Source: Clavibacter sp. A6099 (GTDB taxonomy: Bacteria; Actinomycetota; Actinomycetes; Actinomycetales; Microbacteriaceae). Taken from it: a stretch of 64,000 nucleotides of DNA. Shown in pieces: positions 1-8,525 of this stretch. The position numbers and the translations under genes were made by a program. Within the stretch, counting starts at the first letter, position 1; each line of letters begins with the position of its first letter. The DNA is taken from positions 124,001 to 188,000 of the forward strand of contig NZ_CP083439.1 of assembly GCF_021919125.1 (NCBI RefSeq). Direction: 5' to 3'. The notes under the pieces were generated by a model, which did no database searches, was not told the DNA's origin, and saw only the letters and a program-made list of their open reading frames with translations.

Positions 1-1
1 C

Positions 2-967
2 GCCCTCGACGTCATCGCCAACGTGCGGGCCACCGAGGACGCGATCGCCGCCCTCGCGGATCGACAGCGCAGGATCACCGTCCCGGACTTCGAGGCGCTC
101 CAGCACGTCATCGAGCCCTCGCTCGCCGAGGGGATCCGGACGGAGCAGAACTGGGTCGGGGGATCCGGCTGGTCCCCGCTGCGTGCGGACTTCGTGCCGC
201 CGCCGGAGGGCGAGGTCCGCCGTCTCCTCCAGAATCTCGCCCGCTTCTGCACGTCCACGGAGGGGAACCCGGTCGTGCGGGCGGCCATCGCGCACGCCCA
301 GTTCGAGACGATCCACCCCTTCATCGACGGGAACGGCCGCACGGGTCGCGCGCTCATCCACACGGTCCTGCGGCGGGGTGACGCGGTGCGGGACATCCTG
401 ATCCCCATCTCGACGGTCCTCTCCGCGGACGCGGGCGCCTACATCGCGGGGCTCACCGCCTTCCGAGCGGGCCGCGTCGACGAGTGGGTGCGTGCCTTCG
501 CCGAGGCTGCGGAGCTGGCCGCCGGCACCGCGGTGCGCCTCGCGGAGGACGTCGCCCGGCTCGACCGGGAGAGCGTGGAGCGACTCGTGGAGCATCGGCG
601 CCAGGAGGGCCGGGCCCCTGCGCGACCTCGAGCGGACGCGGTCGTCCTGCGCATCCTCGGTCGGCTGGCCACCGACCCGGTCCTCACGGAGGAGAGCGCC
701 GCACGCACCCATGGTGTGTCACGAGTCGCCGCGCACCGGGCGCTCACCCAACTGGCCGACGCGGGTGTCCTCGCGCGGAACAAGGACCAGAAGGGGCGCC
801 TCGTCTGCTGGACGGCGGATCGCCATCTCGCGCTCGTGGCCCTCAGTGAGCGGAGCAACCGCGTCGGTGGTGTCGATACGGCGGTGCGACGCCCACATGA
901 GGGCCCGCCTGCCCCGGACGAAACCGTGCTCGGTCGATTCCGCGATGGCGATCCGGCAGGGGACTGA
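2..967 (+). CDS. Fic family protein (5' end outside window)
   Basis: The reading frame is open from the first bases, so the true start lies upstream and about the last 321 residues are seen. The Fic core has the canonical HPFxxGNGRxxR loop (HPFIDGNGRTGR near base 316-351), which in this family transfers AMP or another phosphate-containing group onto a target hydroxyl. The catalytic His and the GNGR anion-binding residues are intact. The C-terminal third reads like a winged helix (ESAARTHGVSRVAAHRAL), the layout of Fic proteins that may bind DNA or regulate their own gene. Target unknown; the inhibitory helix, if present, would be in the missing N-terminus. Confidence 0.88.
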   Translation, partial: ALDVIANVRATEDAIAALADRQRRITVPDFEALQHVIEPSLAEGIRTEQNWVGGSGWSPLRADFVPPPEGEVRRLLQNLARFCTSTEGNPVVRAAIAHAQFETIHPFIDGNGRTGRALIHTVLRRGDAVRDILIPISTVLSADAGAYIAGLTAFRAGRVDEWVRAFAEAAELAAGTAVRLAEDVARLDRESVERLVEHRRQEGRAPARPRADAVVLRILGRLATDPVLTEESAARTHGVSRVAAHRALTQLADAGVLARNKDQKGRLVCWTADRHLALVALSERSNRVGGVDTAVRRPHEGPPAPDETVLGRFRDGDPAGD

Positions 968-985
968 GCAGTCGGGATCGGCCGA

Positions 986-1678
986 TCAGGCCGCGCCCGT
1001 GCCCGCGATGTCGCGCAGCCGGCGGCGCACCGCGGCATAGGACGCGACGAGGGTCGCGTCGAGGCCGGCCGTGCGCGCATCCGCCCACTCGTCGAAGGCC
1101 GCGCGCACGGCGACGCCGGCGAGCTCCGTCACGAGGCGGGCCTCCTGCGCCGTGATGCGGCCGCCGAACGCCGTCGTGATCCGCTCGGCCAGCTCCCACG
1201 AGCGCGTCGCGTCGAGGGAGACCGCGGTCGACCGCAGCTGCGGCTCCGCGGCCATGAGCCGGCGCACGCGCAGCTGCTGGTGGGCGATGGCGGAGAGGTC
1301 GCCGTCGAGGCTCGCGAGCACCTGCTCGTAGACGGCCTCGAGCTGGGGGAGCGGCGCGGATCCGCGGTCGACCTCGGCGAGCCAGGCGTCGAGCGGCGCG
1401 TCGAAGACGGGGTGCAGCGTGAGGACCGACTCCTCCTTGCTCGGGAAGTAGCGGAAGCACGTGCGGTCGGAGACGCCCGCGGCCTGCGCGATGTCGTGGA
1501 TCGTCGTGGCCGCCATGCCGCGCTGCTCGAAGAGCGCGAGCGCCGCCTCGCTGATCTCGGTGGTCGTCGCCATGCGCCGCCGCTCGCGGAGGCCGGTCGC
1601 GGCGCCGGTCGCGCCGTCAGCCGTGCCGCCCGCGCTCTCGGCGTCCGCCGTGTCCGCCGTCTCGCTCACCGTGCCCAT
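986..1678 (-). CDS. TetR family transcriptional regulator
   Basis: A 230-residue TetR repressor. The N-terminal helix-turn-helix is clear (TIHDIAQAAGVSDRTCFRYFPSKEES), followed by an all-helical ligand domain. It is divergent from the DHA2 exporter gene, the usual arrangement for a local repressor of a drug efflux pump. The frame stays open upstream to 1801, but the ATG at 1678 is preferred: it has a GGGAGG-like ribosome binding site, and a longer form would run across the inverted repeat at 1732-1754. About 40 low-complexity Thr/Ala/Gly residues precede the DNA-binding domain. The ligand cannot be read from sequence. Confidence 0.85.
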   Translation of the reverse strand: MGTVSETADTADAESAGGTADGATGAATGLRERRRMATTTEISEAALALFEQRGMAATTIHDIAQAAGVSDRTCFRYFPSKEESVLTLHPVFDAPLDAWLAEVDRGSAPLPQLEAVYEQVLASLDGDLSAIAHQQLRVRRLMAAEPQLRSTAVSLDATRSWELAERITTAFGGRITAQEARLVTELAGVAVRAAFDEWADARTAGLDATLVASYAAVRRRLRDIAGTGAA

Positions 1679-1731
1679 GCCGTCGTCCGCCTCCCGCGGA
1701 TCCGACCTGCCGGATCCGCCGTTCGTGTCAT

Positions 1732-1754
1732 AGACTGCCACATGGTCCGAGTCT
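1732..1754. promoter_or_regulatory. Candidate TetR operator (inverted repeat)
   Basis: Imperfect dyad AGACT-N3-AC-N3-GT-N3-AGTCT centred at 1743, between the divergent TetR and MFS genes. Position and symmetry fit a TetR dimer site controlling both; this is inference from context. Confidence 0.45.
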
Positions 1755-1821
1755 GACATCTGGATCGTCCCCGCTCCGCAGCGTCGCGTGCGCCCCGCCA
1801 TCCACTCCCCGGAGACACCCC

Positions 1822-3360
1822 ATGACCACGCCGCCCACCGCCGACACCCGGCGCGACGCCACCTCTCGCGACGAGACGCTGCCCGCCGCGTCCCGTGCCG
1901 CGTCCGATCGCGCCGTCTCCCCCGAGGACGAGCGCCTGCCGCACGGCGCCCCGCTCGTCATCGGCCTGCTCGTCGTCGCCGCCTTCGTCGTGATCCTCAA
2001 CGAGACGATCATGAGCGTGGCGCTGCCGAGCCTCATGGCCGACCTCGACATCACCACCGCGACCGCGCAGTGGCTCACCACCGGCTTCATGCTGACGATG
2101 GCCGTCGTGATCCCCGCGACCGGCTTCATCCTGCAGCGCTTCTCCACCCGCCAGGTCTTCGGCGCCGCCATGACGCTGTTCTCGCTCGGCACGCTCATCG
2201 CCGCGATCGCGCCCGGCTTCGGGATCCTGCTCGTGGGCCGCATCGTGCAGGCGAGCGGCACGGCGATCATGATGCCGCTGCTGTTCACGACCGTCCTCAA
2301 CCTGGTGCCCGCCGCGCGCCGCGGCCGCCTCATGGGCGTCATCTCCATCGTCATCGCGGTCGCCCCGGCGATCGGCCCGACGGTGTCCGGCCTCATCCTC
2401 AGCTCGCTGTCGTGGCGCTGGATGTTCTGGATCGTGCTGCCCATCGCGCTCGTGGCCCTCACGCTCGGCCTCTGGAAGATCACGAACCTCACCACCCCGC
2501 GGAAGCTGCCGTTCGACATCCTCTCCGTCGTGCTCTCCACGCTCGCGTTCGGCGGCCTGATCTTCGGCCTCTCGAGCCTGGGCGAGTCGGCCGAGGGCGA
2601 CGCGCCGCTGCCGCTGTGGATCCCGATCACGGTCGGCGTGCTCGCGCTCGCCGCGTTCATCACCCGCCAGATCTCGCTGCAGCGCCAGGACCGCGCCCTG
2701 ATGGACCTGCGCACCTTCCGCAGCCGCCCGTTCGTGGTCGCGATCATCATGGTGAGCGTCAGCATGATGGCGCTGTTCGGCAGCCTCATCGTCCTGCCGC
2801 TCTACCTGCAGAACGTGCTGCAGCTCGGCACGCTCGAGACCGGCCTGCTGCTGCTCCCCGGCGGCGCGCTGATGGCGATCCTGTCGCCCATCGTCGGCCG
2901 CCTGTTCGACCGCGTCGGGCCGCGCCCGCTCGTGATCCCCGGCGCCATCGTCGTGAGCATCGCCCTCTGGGGCATGACCACGATGCTGCACGAGGGCACG
3001 TCCATCGGCTGGGTCATCGCGGTGCACCTGGTGCTCAACGCCGGGCTCGCGTTCATGTTCACGCCGCTGCTCACCTCGGCCCTCGGATCCCTGCCGCCGC
3101 GCCTCTACTCGCACGGCAGCGCGACGGTATCCACGATGCAGCAGCTCGCGGGCGCCGCCGGCACCGCGCTGTTCGTCACGGTGCTCACCACCACGACGGT
3201 CGCGGGCCTCGCCGACGGTCAGTCGGAGGTCACGGCCACCGCGGCGGGCGTGCAGGCGGCCTTCATGATCGGCGGGTTCATCTCGCTCGCCGCCATCGTC
3301 GCGTCGTTCTTCGTGCGTCGCCCGGCGGAGCCGCTGCCGGAGGGCGTCGCGGCGCACTAG
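1822..3360 (+). CDS. MFS transporter, DHA2 (EmrB/QacA-type) drug:H+ antiporter
   Basis: A 512-residue inner-membrane protein with about 14 hydrophobic segments, as in the 14-TMS DHA2 subfamily. After a polar N-terminus of about 45 residues come the first helix (LVIGLLVVAAFVVILNETIM), the family signature around ALPSLMADLDIT, WLTTGFML, and the helix-5 antiporter motif region (IVIAVAPAIGPTVSGLIL). Members export lipophilic toxicants in exchange for protons. The start is supported by GGAG 8 bp upstream of the ATG. The divergent TetR gene and the dyad at 1732-1754 suggest substrate-induced expression. Substrate unknown. Confidence 0.9.
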   Translation: MTTPPTADTRRDATSRDETLPAASRAASDRAVSPEDERLPHGAPLVIGLLVVAAFVVILNETIMSVALPSLMADLDITTATAQWLTTGFMLTMAVVIPATGFILQRFSTRQVFGAAMTLFSLGTLIAAIAPGFGILLVGRIVQASGTAIMMPLLFTTVLNLVPAARRGRLMGVISIVIAVAPAIGPTVSGLILSSLSWRWMFWIVLPIALVALTLGLWKITNLTTPRKLPFDILSVVLSTLAFGGLIFGLSSLGESAEGDAPLPLWIPITVGVLALAAFITRQISLQRQDRALMDLRTFRSRPFVVAIIMVSVSMMALFGSLIVLPLYLQNVLQLGTLETGLLLLPGGALMAILSPIVGRLFDRVGPRPLVIPGAIVVSIALWGMTTMLHEGTSIGWVIAVHLVLNAGLAFMFTPLLTSALGSLPPRLYSHGSATVSTMQQLAGAAGTALFVTVLTTTTVAGLADGQSEVTATAAGVQAAFMIGGFISLAAIVASFFVRRPAEPLPEGVAAH

Positions 3361-3393
3361 GCCACCCGTCGGCCGCCGCGCTTCCCCCCGTCG

Positions 3394-3428
3394 GCTAATC
3401 GTGTTAGCTTCTAGCTACGACGATTAGC
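3394..3428. promoter_or_regulatory. Candidate operator of the hydrolase-TetR operon
   Basis: Perfect 9-bp inverted repeat GCTAATCGT / ACGATTAGC with a 17-bp spacer that itself contains TAGCT/AGCTA symmetry. It ends 16 bp before the hydrolase ATG, where a repressor would block transcription. The TetR encoded by the second gene of the operon is the natural candidate binder. Confidence 0.6.
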
Positions 3429-3444
3429 TGCCCGGGAGGACACG

Positions 3445-4299
3445 ATGAGCGAGACCCTGAGGATCGGCGCGGAGACCCTCGCCTACGACCTGGACGGCGA
3501 CGGCCCGCTCGTCGTGCTCGCCCACGGGATGGGCGACAGCCGCCACTCCTACCGCTTCCTCGTGCCGGGCCTCGTTGCCGCCGGCTACCGGGTGGCGAAC
3601 GTCGACATCCGCGGCTGCGGGGAGTCCAGCACCGGCTGGACCGGCTACAGCCGCGCCGACATCGCGGGCGACCTCGTCGCGCTGGTGCTGCACCTCGGCG
3701 GCCCGGCCGTCGTCGTCGGCCAGTCGATCAGCGGCGGCGCGGCCACCATCGCGGCGGCCGACGCCCCCGACGTCATCTCCGGCGTCGTCGAGCTCGCTCC
3801 GTTCACCCGCGCGCAGTCGGCCGACATCGGCGGCCTCCTGCGCGCGAAGGCCCACCGGGCGGCGACCGTGCAGCTCGCCCGCGTCCTCCTCGCCGGGAGC
3901 CTCGCCGGCTGGATGCGGTACCTCGACCTCGCGTTCCCCACCAAGCCCGCCGACTGGGCTGCCGAGAGCGACCGCATCCGCACGACCCTCGAGCGACCGG
4001 AGCGCATGGCCGTGCTGCGGGCGATGGCGAAGACGAGCCCGGCGGACGCGGGCGCGCGGCTCGCCGACGTGCGGTGCCCGGTGCTCGTGATCGAGGGCGG
4101 CGCGGATCCCGACTGGGCCGACCCGCGGGCCGAGGGCGGGCGCATCATCGCGGACCTCCCCGCCGGGCTCGGCGAGCTCGCGGTGATCGACGGCGCCGGG
4201 CACTACCCGCACGCCGAGACGCCGGATGCGGTGCTGGCGCTGCTGCTGCCGTTCCTCGGCCGCACCCTCGCCGCGACGACCCCGGGCGCCCGTGCCTAG
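3445..4299 (+). CDS. Alpha/beta-fold hydrolase
   Basis: A 284-residue cytoplasmic alpha/beta hydrolase. The oxyanion region HGMGDS follows strand 3, the nucleophile elbow is GQSISGG (serine in the Gx-S-x-G pattern), an acidic residue lies in VIEGGADPDW, and the catalytic His is in GAGHYPHAE. Length and motifs fit the esterase/haloperoxidase-like group. It is the first gene of a three-gene unit with a TetR and a small membrane protein. The stop overlaps the TetR GTG start by 8 bases, implying translational coupling. GGGAGG precedes the ATG. Substrate unknown. Confidence 0.85.
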   Translation: MSETLRIGAETLAYDLDGDGPLVVLAHGMGDSRHSYRFLVPGLVAAGYRVANVDIRGCGESSTGWTGYSRADIAGDLVALVLHLGGPAVVVGQSISGGAATIAAADAPDVISGVVELAPFTRAQSADIGGLLRAKAHRAATVQLARVLLAGSLAGWMRYLDLAFPTKPADWAAESDRIRTTLERPERMAVLRAMAKTSPADAGARLADVRCPVLVIEGGADPDWADPRAEGGRIIADLPAGLGELAVIDGAGHYPHAETPDAVLALLLPFLGRTLAATTPGARA

Positions 4300-4876
4300 G
4301 GCCGGGCTCGACGCCGCGACGGTCACCGAGGCGGGCGCAGCGCTCGCCGACGAGATCGGCCTCGCGGGCCTCAGCATGGGCGCGGTCGCCGAGCGGCTGG
4401 GCGTCAAGACGCCGTCGCTCTACAAGCACGTCGCCTCCCTCGCCGACCTCCAGCATCGGATCGCCGTGCTCGCCACCGCCGAGGCGGGCGACGCGATGCG
4501 CGACGCCACGCAGGGGCGATCCGGCGAGGAGGCCCTGACCGGCGCCGCGCACGCGCTGCGCGACTACGTGACCGGGCATCCGGGGCGCTATGCCGCGACG
4601 GTCGGAGCGCGGTCGACGGGCGCCGGGGATCCGCTCGACCCGGCCCGCGAGCGCGCCCTCGACGCCCTGTCCGCCGTGCTGCACGGGTACCGGCTCGGCG
4701 AGGACGACCGGATCCACGCCCTCCGGATGCTGCGGAGCGTGCTGCACGGCTTCGCGACCCTGGAGGTGGCCGACGACTTCCAGATGGCGACCGACATGGA
4801 CGTGAGCTTCGGATGGATCGTCGCGTTCCTCGACGGCGGCCTGCGGGCGACGGCCGGCGGCGGGCGCGCGTCGTGA
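4292..4876 (+). CDS. TetR family regulator (WHG-domain type)
   Basis: A 194-residue regulator starting at GTG 4292, inside the last codons of the hydrolase gene. The HTH reads LSMGAVAERLGVKTPSLYKHVASLADL; the C-terminal domain has the short helical pattern of TetR proteins with a WHG/TetR_C_33 ligand domain. Its location inside the operon it probably represses fits autoregulation through the inverted repeat at 3394-3428. Its stop overlaps the next start (GTGA). Confidence 0.83.
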   Translation: MPRAGLDAATVTEAGAALADEIGLAGLSMGAVAERLGVKTPSLYKHVASLADLQHRIAVLATAEAGDAMRDATQGRSGEEALTGAAHALRDYVTGHPGRYAATVGARSTGAGDPLDPARERALDALSAVLHGYRLGEDDRIHALRMLRSVLHGFATLEVADDFQMATDMDVSFGWIVAFLDGGLRATAGGGRAS

Positions 4877-5310
4877 GCGGCGGCCGACCGGGGACGCGGA
4901 CGGCGGCGCGGCCGGGCACGCGTCCGCCTGGGCACGACACCCTCGCCGGCGGCCTGCGCTTCCTCGCCGAGCTGATCGCGTGGGTCGCGACCCCGTGGGC
5001 GCTGTGGCCGCACTCGATCCCGCTCGCCGTCGGCGCGGTCGTGCTGCTGATCGCCCTGCCCGCCATCTTCAGCACCCCGGGCGACCGGCCCGGCGGCGAC
5101 GGCCCGGTCCAGGCGCCGGGCATCGTGACGATGCTGCTCGTGCTGCTGCAGCTGGTCGCGGCGTCGGTGGCGGCGTGGGCGATCTGGCCGACGTGGATCG
5201 CCGTGGCCGTGACGGCGCTGTGCGTCGCGGTGGTGGTCACGGAGCAGCCGCGCTGGCGTGCGCTGACGCGGCGTCGCCGACCGGGCGTCGCCGCCGATCG
5301 CCGGCGCTAG
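4873..5310 (+). CDS. Small membrane protein, DUF2568/YrdB-like
   Basis: A 145-residue protein with about four hydrophobic segments (from GGLRFLAELIAWVATPWALW onward) and an Arg-rich cytoplasmic tail. The opening LRFLAEL pattern and helix spacing resemble the YrdB/DUF2568 family, whose function is unknown. Start chosen at GTG 4873 because it overlaps the TetR stop by 4 bp. Its stop codon shares the bases CTAG with the stop of the convergent gene at 5307. Confidence 0.7.
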   Translation: MSGGRPGTRTAARPGTRPPGHDTLAGGLRFLAELIAWVATPWALWPHSIPLAVGAVVLLIALPAIFSTPGDRPGGDGPVQAPGIVTMLLVLLQLVAASVAAWAIWPTWIAVAVTALCVAVVVTEQPRWRALTRRRRPGVAADRRR

Positions 5311-5711
5311 CGGGCCGCAGCCTCCGGGCGTCGCCACCGCCGGAGCAGCGTGGGCGCGGTGGTCAGCACGAGGATCGCGAACAGGGTCTGGTCCACCACG
5401 CCCCACACCGAGAGGCCGCCGATCGTCGTGAACACCGTCCAGTTGACCGCGATGTCGGCGACGATCACGGCGATGCCGAGCGCGACCCCGGTGCGGCGCC
5501 GTCGGGCCAGCAGGGCGATGACGAGCGGATCCAGCACCGTGAGCGACAGCCAGAAGGCGCGGAGGGCGAGCGGGAAGCCGGCGTAGACGTCCGCCCCGCC
5601 GATCACGATGTCGAGGACGTGGGTGGTGGTGCCGATGCCGAAGCCGGCGATCCAGAGGATCCGGACGATCCGGGGCCCGCGCTCGGGATCGCGGCGGCGC
5701 ACGTCGCCCAC
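5307..5711 (-). CDS. Hypothetical four-helix membrane protein
   Basis: A 134-residue protein with about four transmembrane helices (for example IVRILWIAGFGIGTTTHVLDIVIG and VALGIAVIVADIAVNWTVF). It begins at a GTG one base after the stop of the TetR gene at 5713, so the two form an operon and may share a function. No family is recognised with confidence. Confidence 0.7.
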   Translation of the reverse strand: MGDVRRRDPERGPRIVRILWIAGFGIGTTTHVLDIVIGGADVYAGFPLALRAFWLSLTVLDPLVIALLARRRRTGVALGIAVIVADIAVNWTVFTTIGGLSVWGVVDQTLFAILVLTTAPTLLRRWRRPEAAAR

Positions 5712-5712
5712 C

Positions 5713-6462
5713 TCAGCCCCAGCTCGCCGAGCCGGGCGGGACCGCGGCCCGCGTCCCGCCGCGCCACCGGGCGATCGACTGCTCCACGTACTCGCCGACG
5801 AGGGCGGGCAGGTCGAGCGTCGGGTTGTGGATCCACTGGATCTCGAGCCCGTCGAGGATCGCGAGGAAGCACGCGGCCTCGTAGTCGAGCGTCGCGTCGT
5901 CCATCGGCGGCACCTGCCCGAGCGCGACCGCCTCGCCGAGGCGGCGGCGGATCTGCGCGATCGTGCGCGCGTACCGGCCGCGCATGTACTCGTGCGCCGG
6001 GTGCGTCGCGTCGCTGGTCTCGGTCGCGAAGGTCAGGTACAGCTCGAGGAAGCCGCGGTGCTCCACGTGGTAACGCATCAGGTCGACGAAGGCGCGCAGC
6101 GCGGGCAGGCCCGGGGCGGCCTCGGAGACGAACGGCTGCTGCCGGTCCCACTGCCGCAGCACCTCCGTCAGCAGCTCCTCCTTGCGGAAGTAGCGGAGCA
6201 CGGCCGCGGGCGAGACGCCCACCTCGTCGGCGATCTCCTTGATGGTGGCGGCACCGTAGCCGCGAACACCGAACACGCGGACGGCTGCGGCGACGATCTC
6301 CGCGCGCCGGCGGACGCCCGTGGAGTAGAGGCCGCGAGCCGTCGATCCGGGGGGCTCGCCCGGGCCCGGAGCCGTGCCCGCATCCGCACCAGCACGCGGA
6401 AAGTTTTCCGTCGTGACCGAGGATGCGCGGCGTCGCGGGGCGGCGCTCCTCGACTCGGTCAC
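5713..6462 (-). CDS. TetR family regulator
   Basis: A 249-residue TetR. Residues 1-45 are a disordered Arg/Pro-rich extension, followed by the HTH (IVAAAVRVFGVRGYGAATIKEIADEVGVSPAAVLRYF). The C-terminal half contains LELYLTFATETSDATHPAHEYM. The GTG at 6462 is chosen because a good GGGAGGA lies 9 bp upstream; the frame continues for another 1 kb but that stretch is antisense to the oxidoreductase gene. It is divergent from the sugar-catabolic operon at 6547 with a dyad (6521-6541) between them, so it probably represses that operon. TetR control of a sugar ABC locus is less usual than LacI or GntR control. Confidence 0.82.
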   Translation of the reverse strand: MTESRSAAPRRRASSVTTENFPRAGADAGTAPGPGEPPGSTARGLYSTGVRRRAEIVAAAVRVFGVRGYGAATIKEIADEVGVSPAAVLRYFRKEELLTEVLRQWDRQQPFVSEAAPGLPALRAFVDLMRYHVEHRGFLELYLTFATETSDATHPAHEYMRGRYARTIAQIRRRLGEAVALGQVPPMDDATLDYEAACFLAILDGLEIQWIHNPTLDLPALVGEYVEQSIARWRGGTRAAVPPGSASWG

Positions 6463-6520
6463 GATGCAGATCCTCCCTCTTGTGCGTCCATGGACCCGGA
6501 CGTACAGTGACTCAACCGTA

Positions 6521-6541
6521 AACGAAGCGTCAGTATTCGTT
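6521..6541. promoter_or_regulatory. Candidate operator AACGAA-N9-TTCGTT
   Basis: Perfect 6-bp arms with a 9-bp spacer, just before the start of the Gfo/Idh gene and in the divergent gap with the TetR gene. This is the best candidate binding site for that TetR. Confidence 0.5.
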
Positions 6542-6546
6542 CTGCG

Positions 6547-7662
6547 GTGATCATTGCTAGGGACGAGGGCGTCGTGGGCGAAGAGGTGTTCGGTGTGGGC
6601 CTTGTCGGGGCCGGGCCGGTCGGGCAGGCCATCCACCTGCCGACCCTGGCGCGCATGGCGGACCGGTTCCGCGTCGTCCACGTGATGGACGTCGACGCGG
6701 ACGTCGCGGAGCGGGTCGCCGCACGGGCCGGTGCCCGGCACTCGACCGACGCGGACGCGCTCATCCGGGACCCGGCCGTCGACGTCGTCGTCATCGGCAG
6801 CCCGAACCGCTTCCACGCCGAGCAGGTCGTCGCCGCGTGCTGCGCCGGCAAGCGCGCCGTGCTCTGCGAGAAGCCGCTCGCCATCTCCGCGGAGGAGGGC
6901 CGCGCCATCGCCCGCGCGTCCGCCGAGCACGGCGTCCCCGTGATCGTCGGCACCATGCACGCGTTCGACCCCGCCTGGATCGCCGCGGCCGACGCCTGGG
7001 ACGCCTCCGGCCGCGCGCCGCACACCGTCCGCATCTCGGCCGTCATCCCGCCGAACCCCGACTCCGAGGACTCCGCCACCGAGATCGTCGGCCGCCCCGC
7101 ACCGCGCGTGGCCGGTGAGCCGGACGTCGAGGCGCAGGCGCTCGCGGTCACCGGCGGCGTGCTCGGTCTCGCGATCCACGACCTGCCGCTCGCGCGCCGC
7201 CTGCTGCCCGAGGAGCGTCCGCGCGTGATCAGCGCGCGCGCCCTCCGGCCGTGGGGCTACGAGATCGTGGCGATGGTGGGCGAGAGCGTGCTCGAGATCC
7301 ACGGCATCGGCGGCGCCTCGTGGGATCCCGAGTGGACGCTCGACGCCGTCGCGCGCGACCGCTCCCTCCACCTCGACTTCTCCCTCTCCTACGTGCACGC
7401 CGGATCCAGCACCGCCACGCTCACGGACACCCGCGGCACCACCGGCTGGGGCCCGTATCCGGACAACGGCTACGTCGGCGAGTGGGAGCATGTGCACGAC
7501 GTGATCACGGGCCGGGCCGCGCCTGTTCCGATGGGGGCGCAGCTCGCCGACCTCGACCTCGCGACCGACATCGCGGAGCAGAGCGCCGCGATCATCCGCT
7601 CGGGCGGCGCCGTCCCCGCGGCGACGACCGTCGACGCACCCCGGACGGAGGTCGCGGCATGA
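6547..7662 (+). CDS. Gfo/Idh/MocA family oxidoreductase
   Basis: A 371-residue NAD(P)-dependent oxidoreductase. The Rossmann motif is GVGLVGAGPVGQAIHLP near residues 15-31. The family signature CEKPL (Lys acting in catalysis) is near residue 114, and AIHDLPLARRLL gives the conserved His-Asp region. Members oxidise or interconvert sugars and inositols. It starts an operon with a shrunken paralogue and an ABC importer, so it likely acts on the imported sugar. GTG 6547 gives the longest form; GTG codons about 24-33 bp downstream, one behind a GAGG, are also possible starts. Confidence 0.86.
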   Translation: MIIARDEGVVGEEVFGVGLVGAGPVGQAIHLPTLARMADRFRVVHVMDVDADVAERVAARAGARHSTDADALIRDPAVDVVVIGSPNRFHAEQVVAACCAGKRAVLCEKPLAISAEEGRAIARASAEHGVPVIVGTMHAFDPAWIAAADAWDASGRAPHTVRISAVIPPNPDSEDSATEIVGRPAPRVAGEPDVEAQALAVTGGVLGLAIHDLPLARRLLPEERPRVISARALRPWGYEIVAMVGESVLEIHGIGGASWDPEWTLDAVARDRSLHLDFSLSYVHAGSSTATLTDTRGTTGWGPYPDNGYVGEWEHVHDVITGRAAPVPMGAQLADLDLATDIAEQSAAIIRSGGAVPAATTVDAPRTEVAA

Positions 7663-8471
7663 CCGCCCTCACCCTCCGCATCGACGGCGGCGGGTCGGCG
7701 ACCCACGCGCACGCGGCCGTCGCGACCCTCGCCAGCCTGCCCGAGTCCTTCCGCCGCACCGACGACGCGGGCGACGTGGTCGTGGTCGCCGGCGGCGCGG
7801 GCTGGGCGGGCCGCGCGACGGCAGCCGCCCGATCCGGCGTCCGCGCGATCCTGGTGCTCGAGCCCGGTCCCGCAGCCGACGCCGAGCTCGCGGATCTGGC
7901 CGAAGCCGGCGTCCCCGTCGTGCTCGACGTGCCGTGGCGGCACGACGAGGCCGTGCGCCGGGTCGCCCCGCGGATCCACCGGCTGGCCGCCCCCGGCGCC
8001 CTGTTCGAGGCGCGCGCCACCGTCGCGTCGACCGACGACCTCGCAGGCTCCGCCCGCGCGCTCGCCCTCACCGCGCAGGTGCTCGTCGGATCCCCGCTCA
8101 CCGAGCTCGCGCCCCTCGCGGAGACGCCCGACCACTACATGCTCTCGGGCAGCACCGCGTCCGGAGTGCACGTGATCGTCAGCGCGGTCGTCACCGCCCA
8201 CGCCCACGCGTGCGCGACCTTCCGGCTCGTCGTCGGCGACCGCGCCGCCCACGTCGTCCTCCCCGCGCCGGGCACGGCAGCACCCGGGCGCGCGAGCGTC
8301 ACGGACGCCGCCGGCCGCGAGGACCTCCCGGTCGTCTTCGAGTCCGGCCACCGCACGGCGATGCGCCTGGCCCGCGACGCCGCCCACGGTCGATGCGTCC
8401 CCGACGACGTCGCCGACCTCCGCTCGCTCCTCGCCGCAGCGCCCGCGCTCGCCGCCGACGCGCGCCCCTAG
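7659..8471 (+). CDS. Degenerate Gfo/Idh-like protein, function unknown
   Basis: A 270-residue protein translationally coupled (ATGA overlap) to the upstream oxidoreductase. Residues about 40-75 (DVVVVAGGAGWAGRATAAARSG, ending AILVLEP) align by eye with the second half of the neighbour's Rossmann domain (DVVVIGSPNRFHAEQVVAAC, ending AVLCEKP). The first nucleotide-binding beta-alpha-beta with GxGxxG is absent, and the catalytic Lys of EKP is replaced (LEP). The C-terminus keeps the family-like GHRTAMRLARDAAHG/DDVADL ending. It may be a structural or regulatory partner rather than an active enzyme; that is inference. Confidence 0.6.
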   Translation: MTALTLRIDGGGSATHAHAAVATLASLPESFRRTDDAGDVVVVAGGAGWAGRATAAARSGVRAILVLEPGPAADAELADLAEAGVPVVLDVPWRHDEAVRRVAPRIHRLAAPGALFEARATVASTDDLAGSARALALTAQVLVGSPLTELAPLAETPDHYMLSGSTASGVHVIVSAVVTAHAHACATFRLVVGDRAAHVVLPAPGTAAPGRASVTDAAGREDLPVVFESGHRTAMRLARDAAHGRCVPDDVADLRSLLAAAPALAADARP

Positions 8472-8525
8472 ACCCAGCCCCTTCCCTTCCACCACACACA
8501 GCACCACCGGACAACGGAGTCAGAA

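Noticed and set aside
5713-7497. 594-residue minus-strand reading frame
   Set aside because: Only the part below 6462 is a TetR gene. The rest is antisense to a clear Gfo/Idh gene and has Asp/Gly/Arg-rich composition typical of GC-rich shadow frames.
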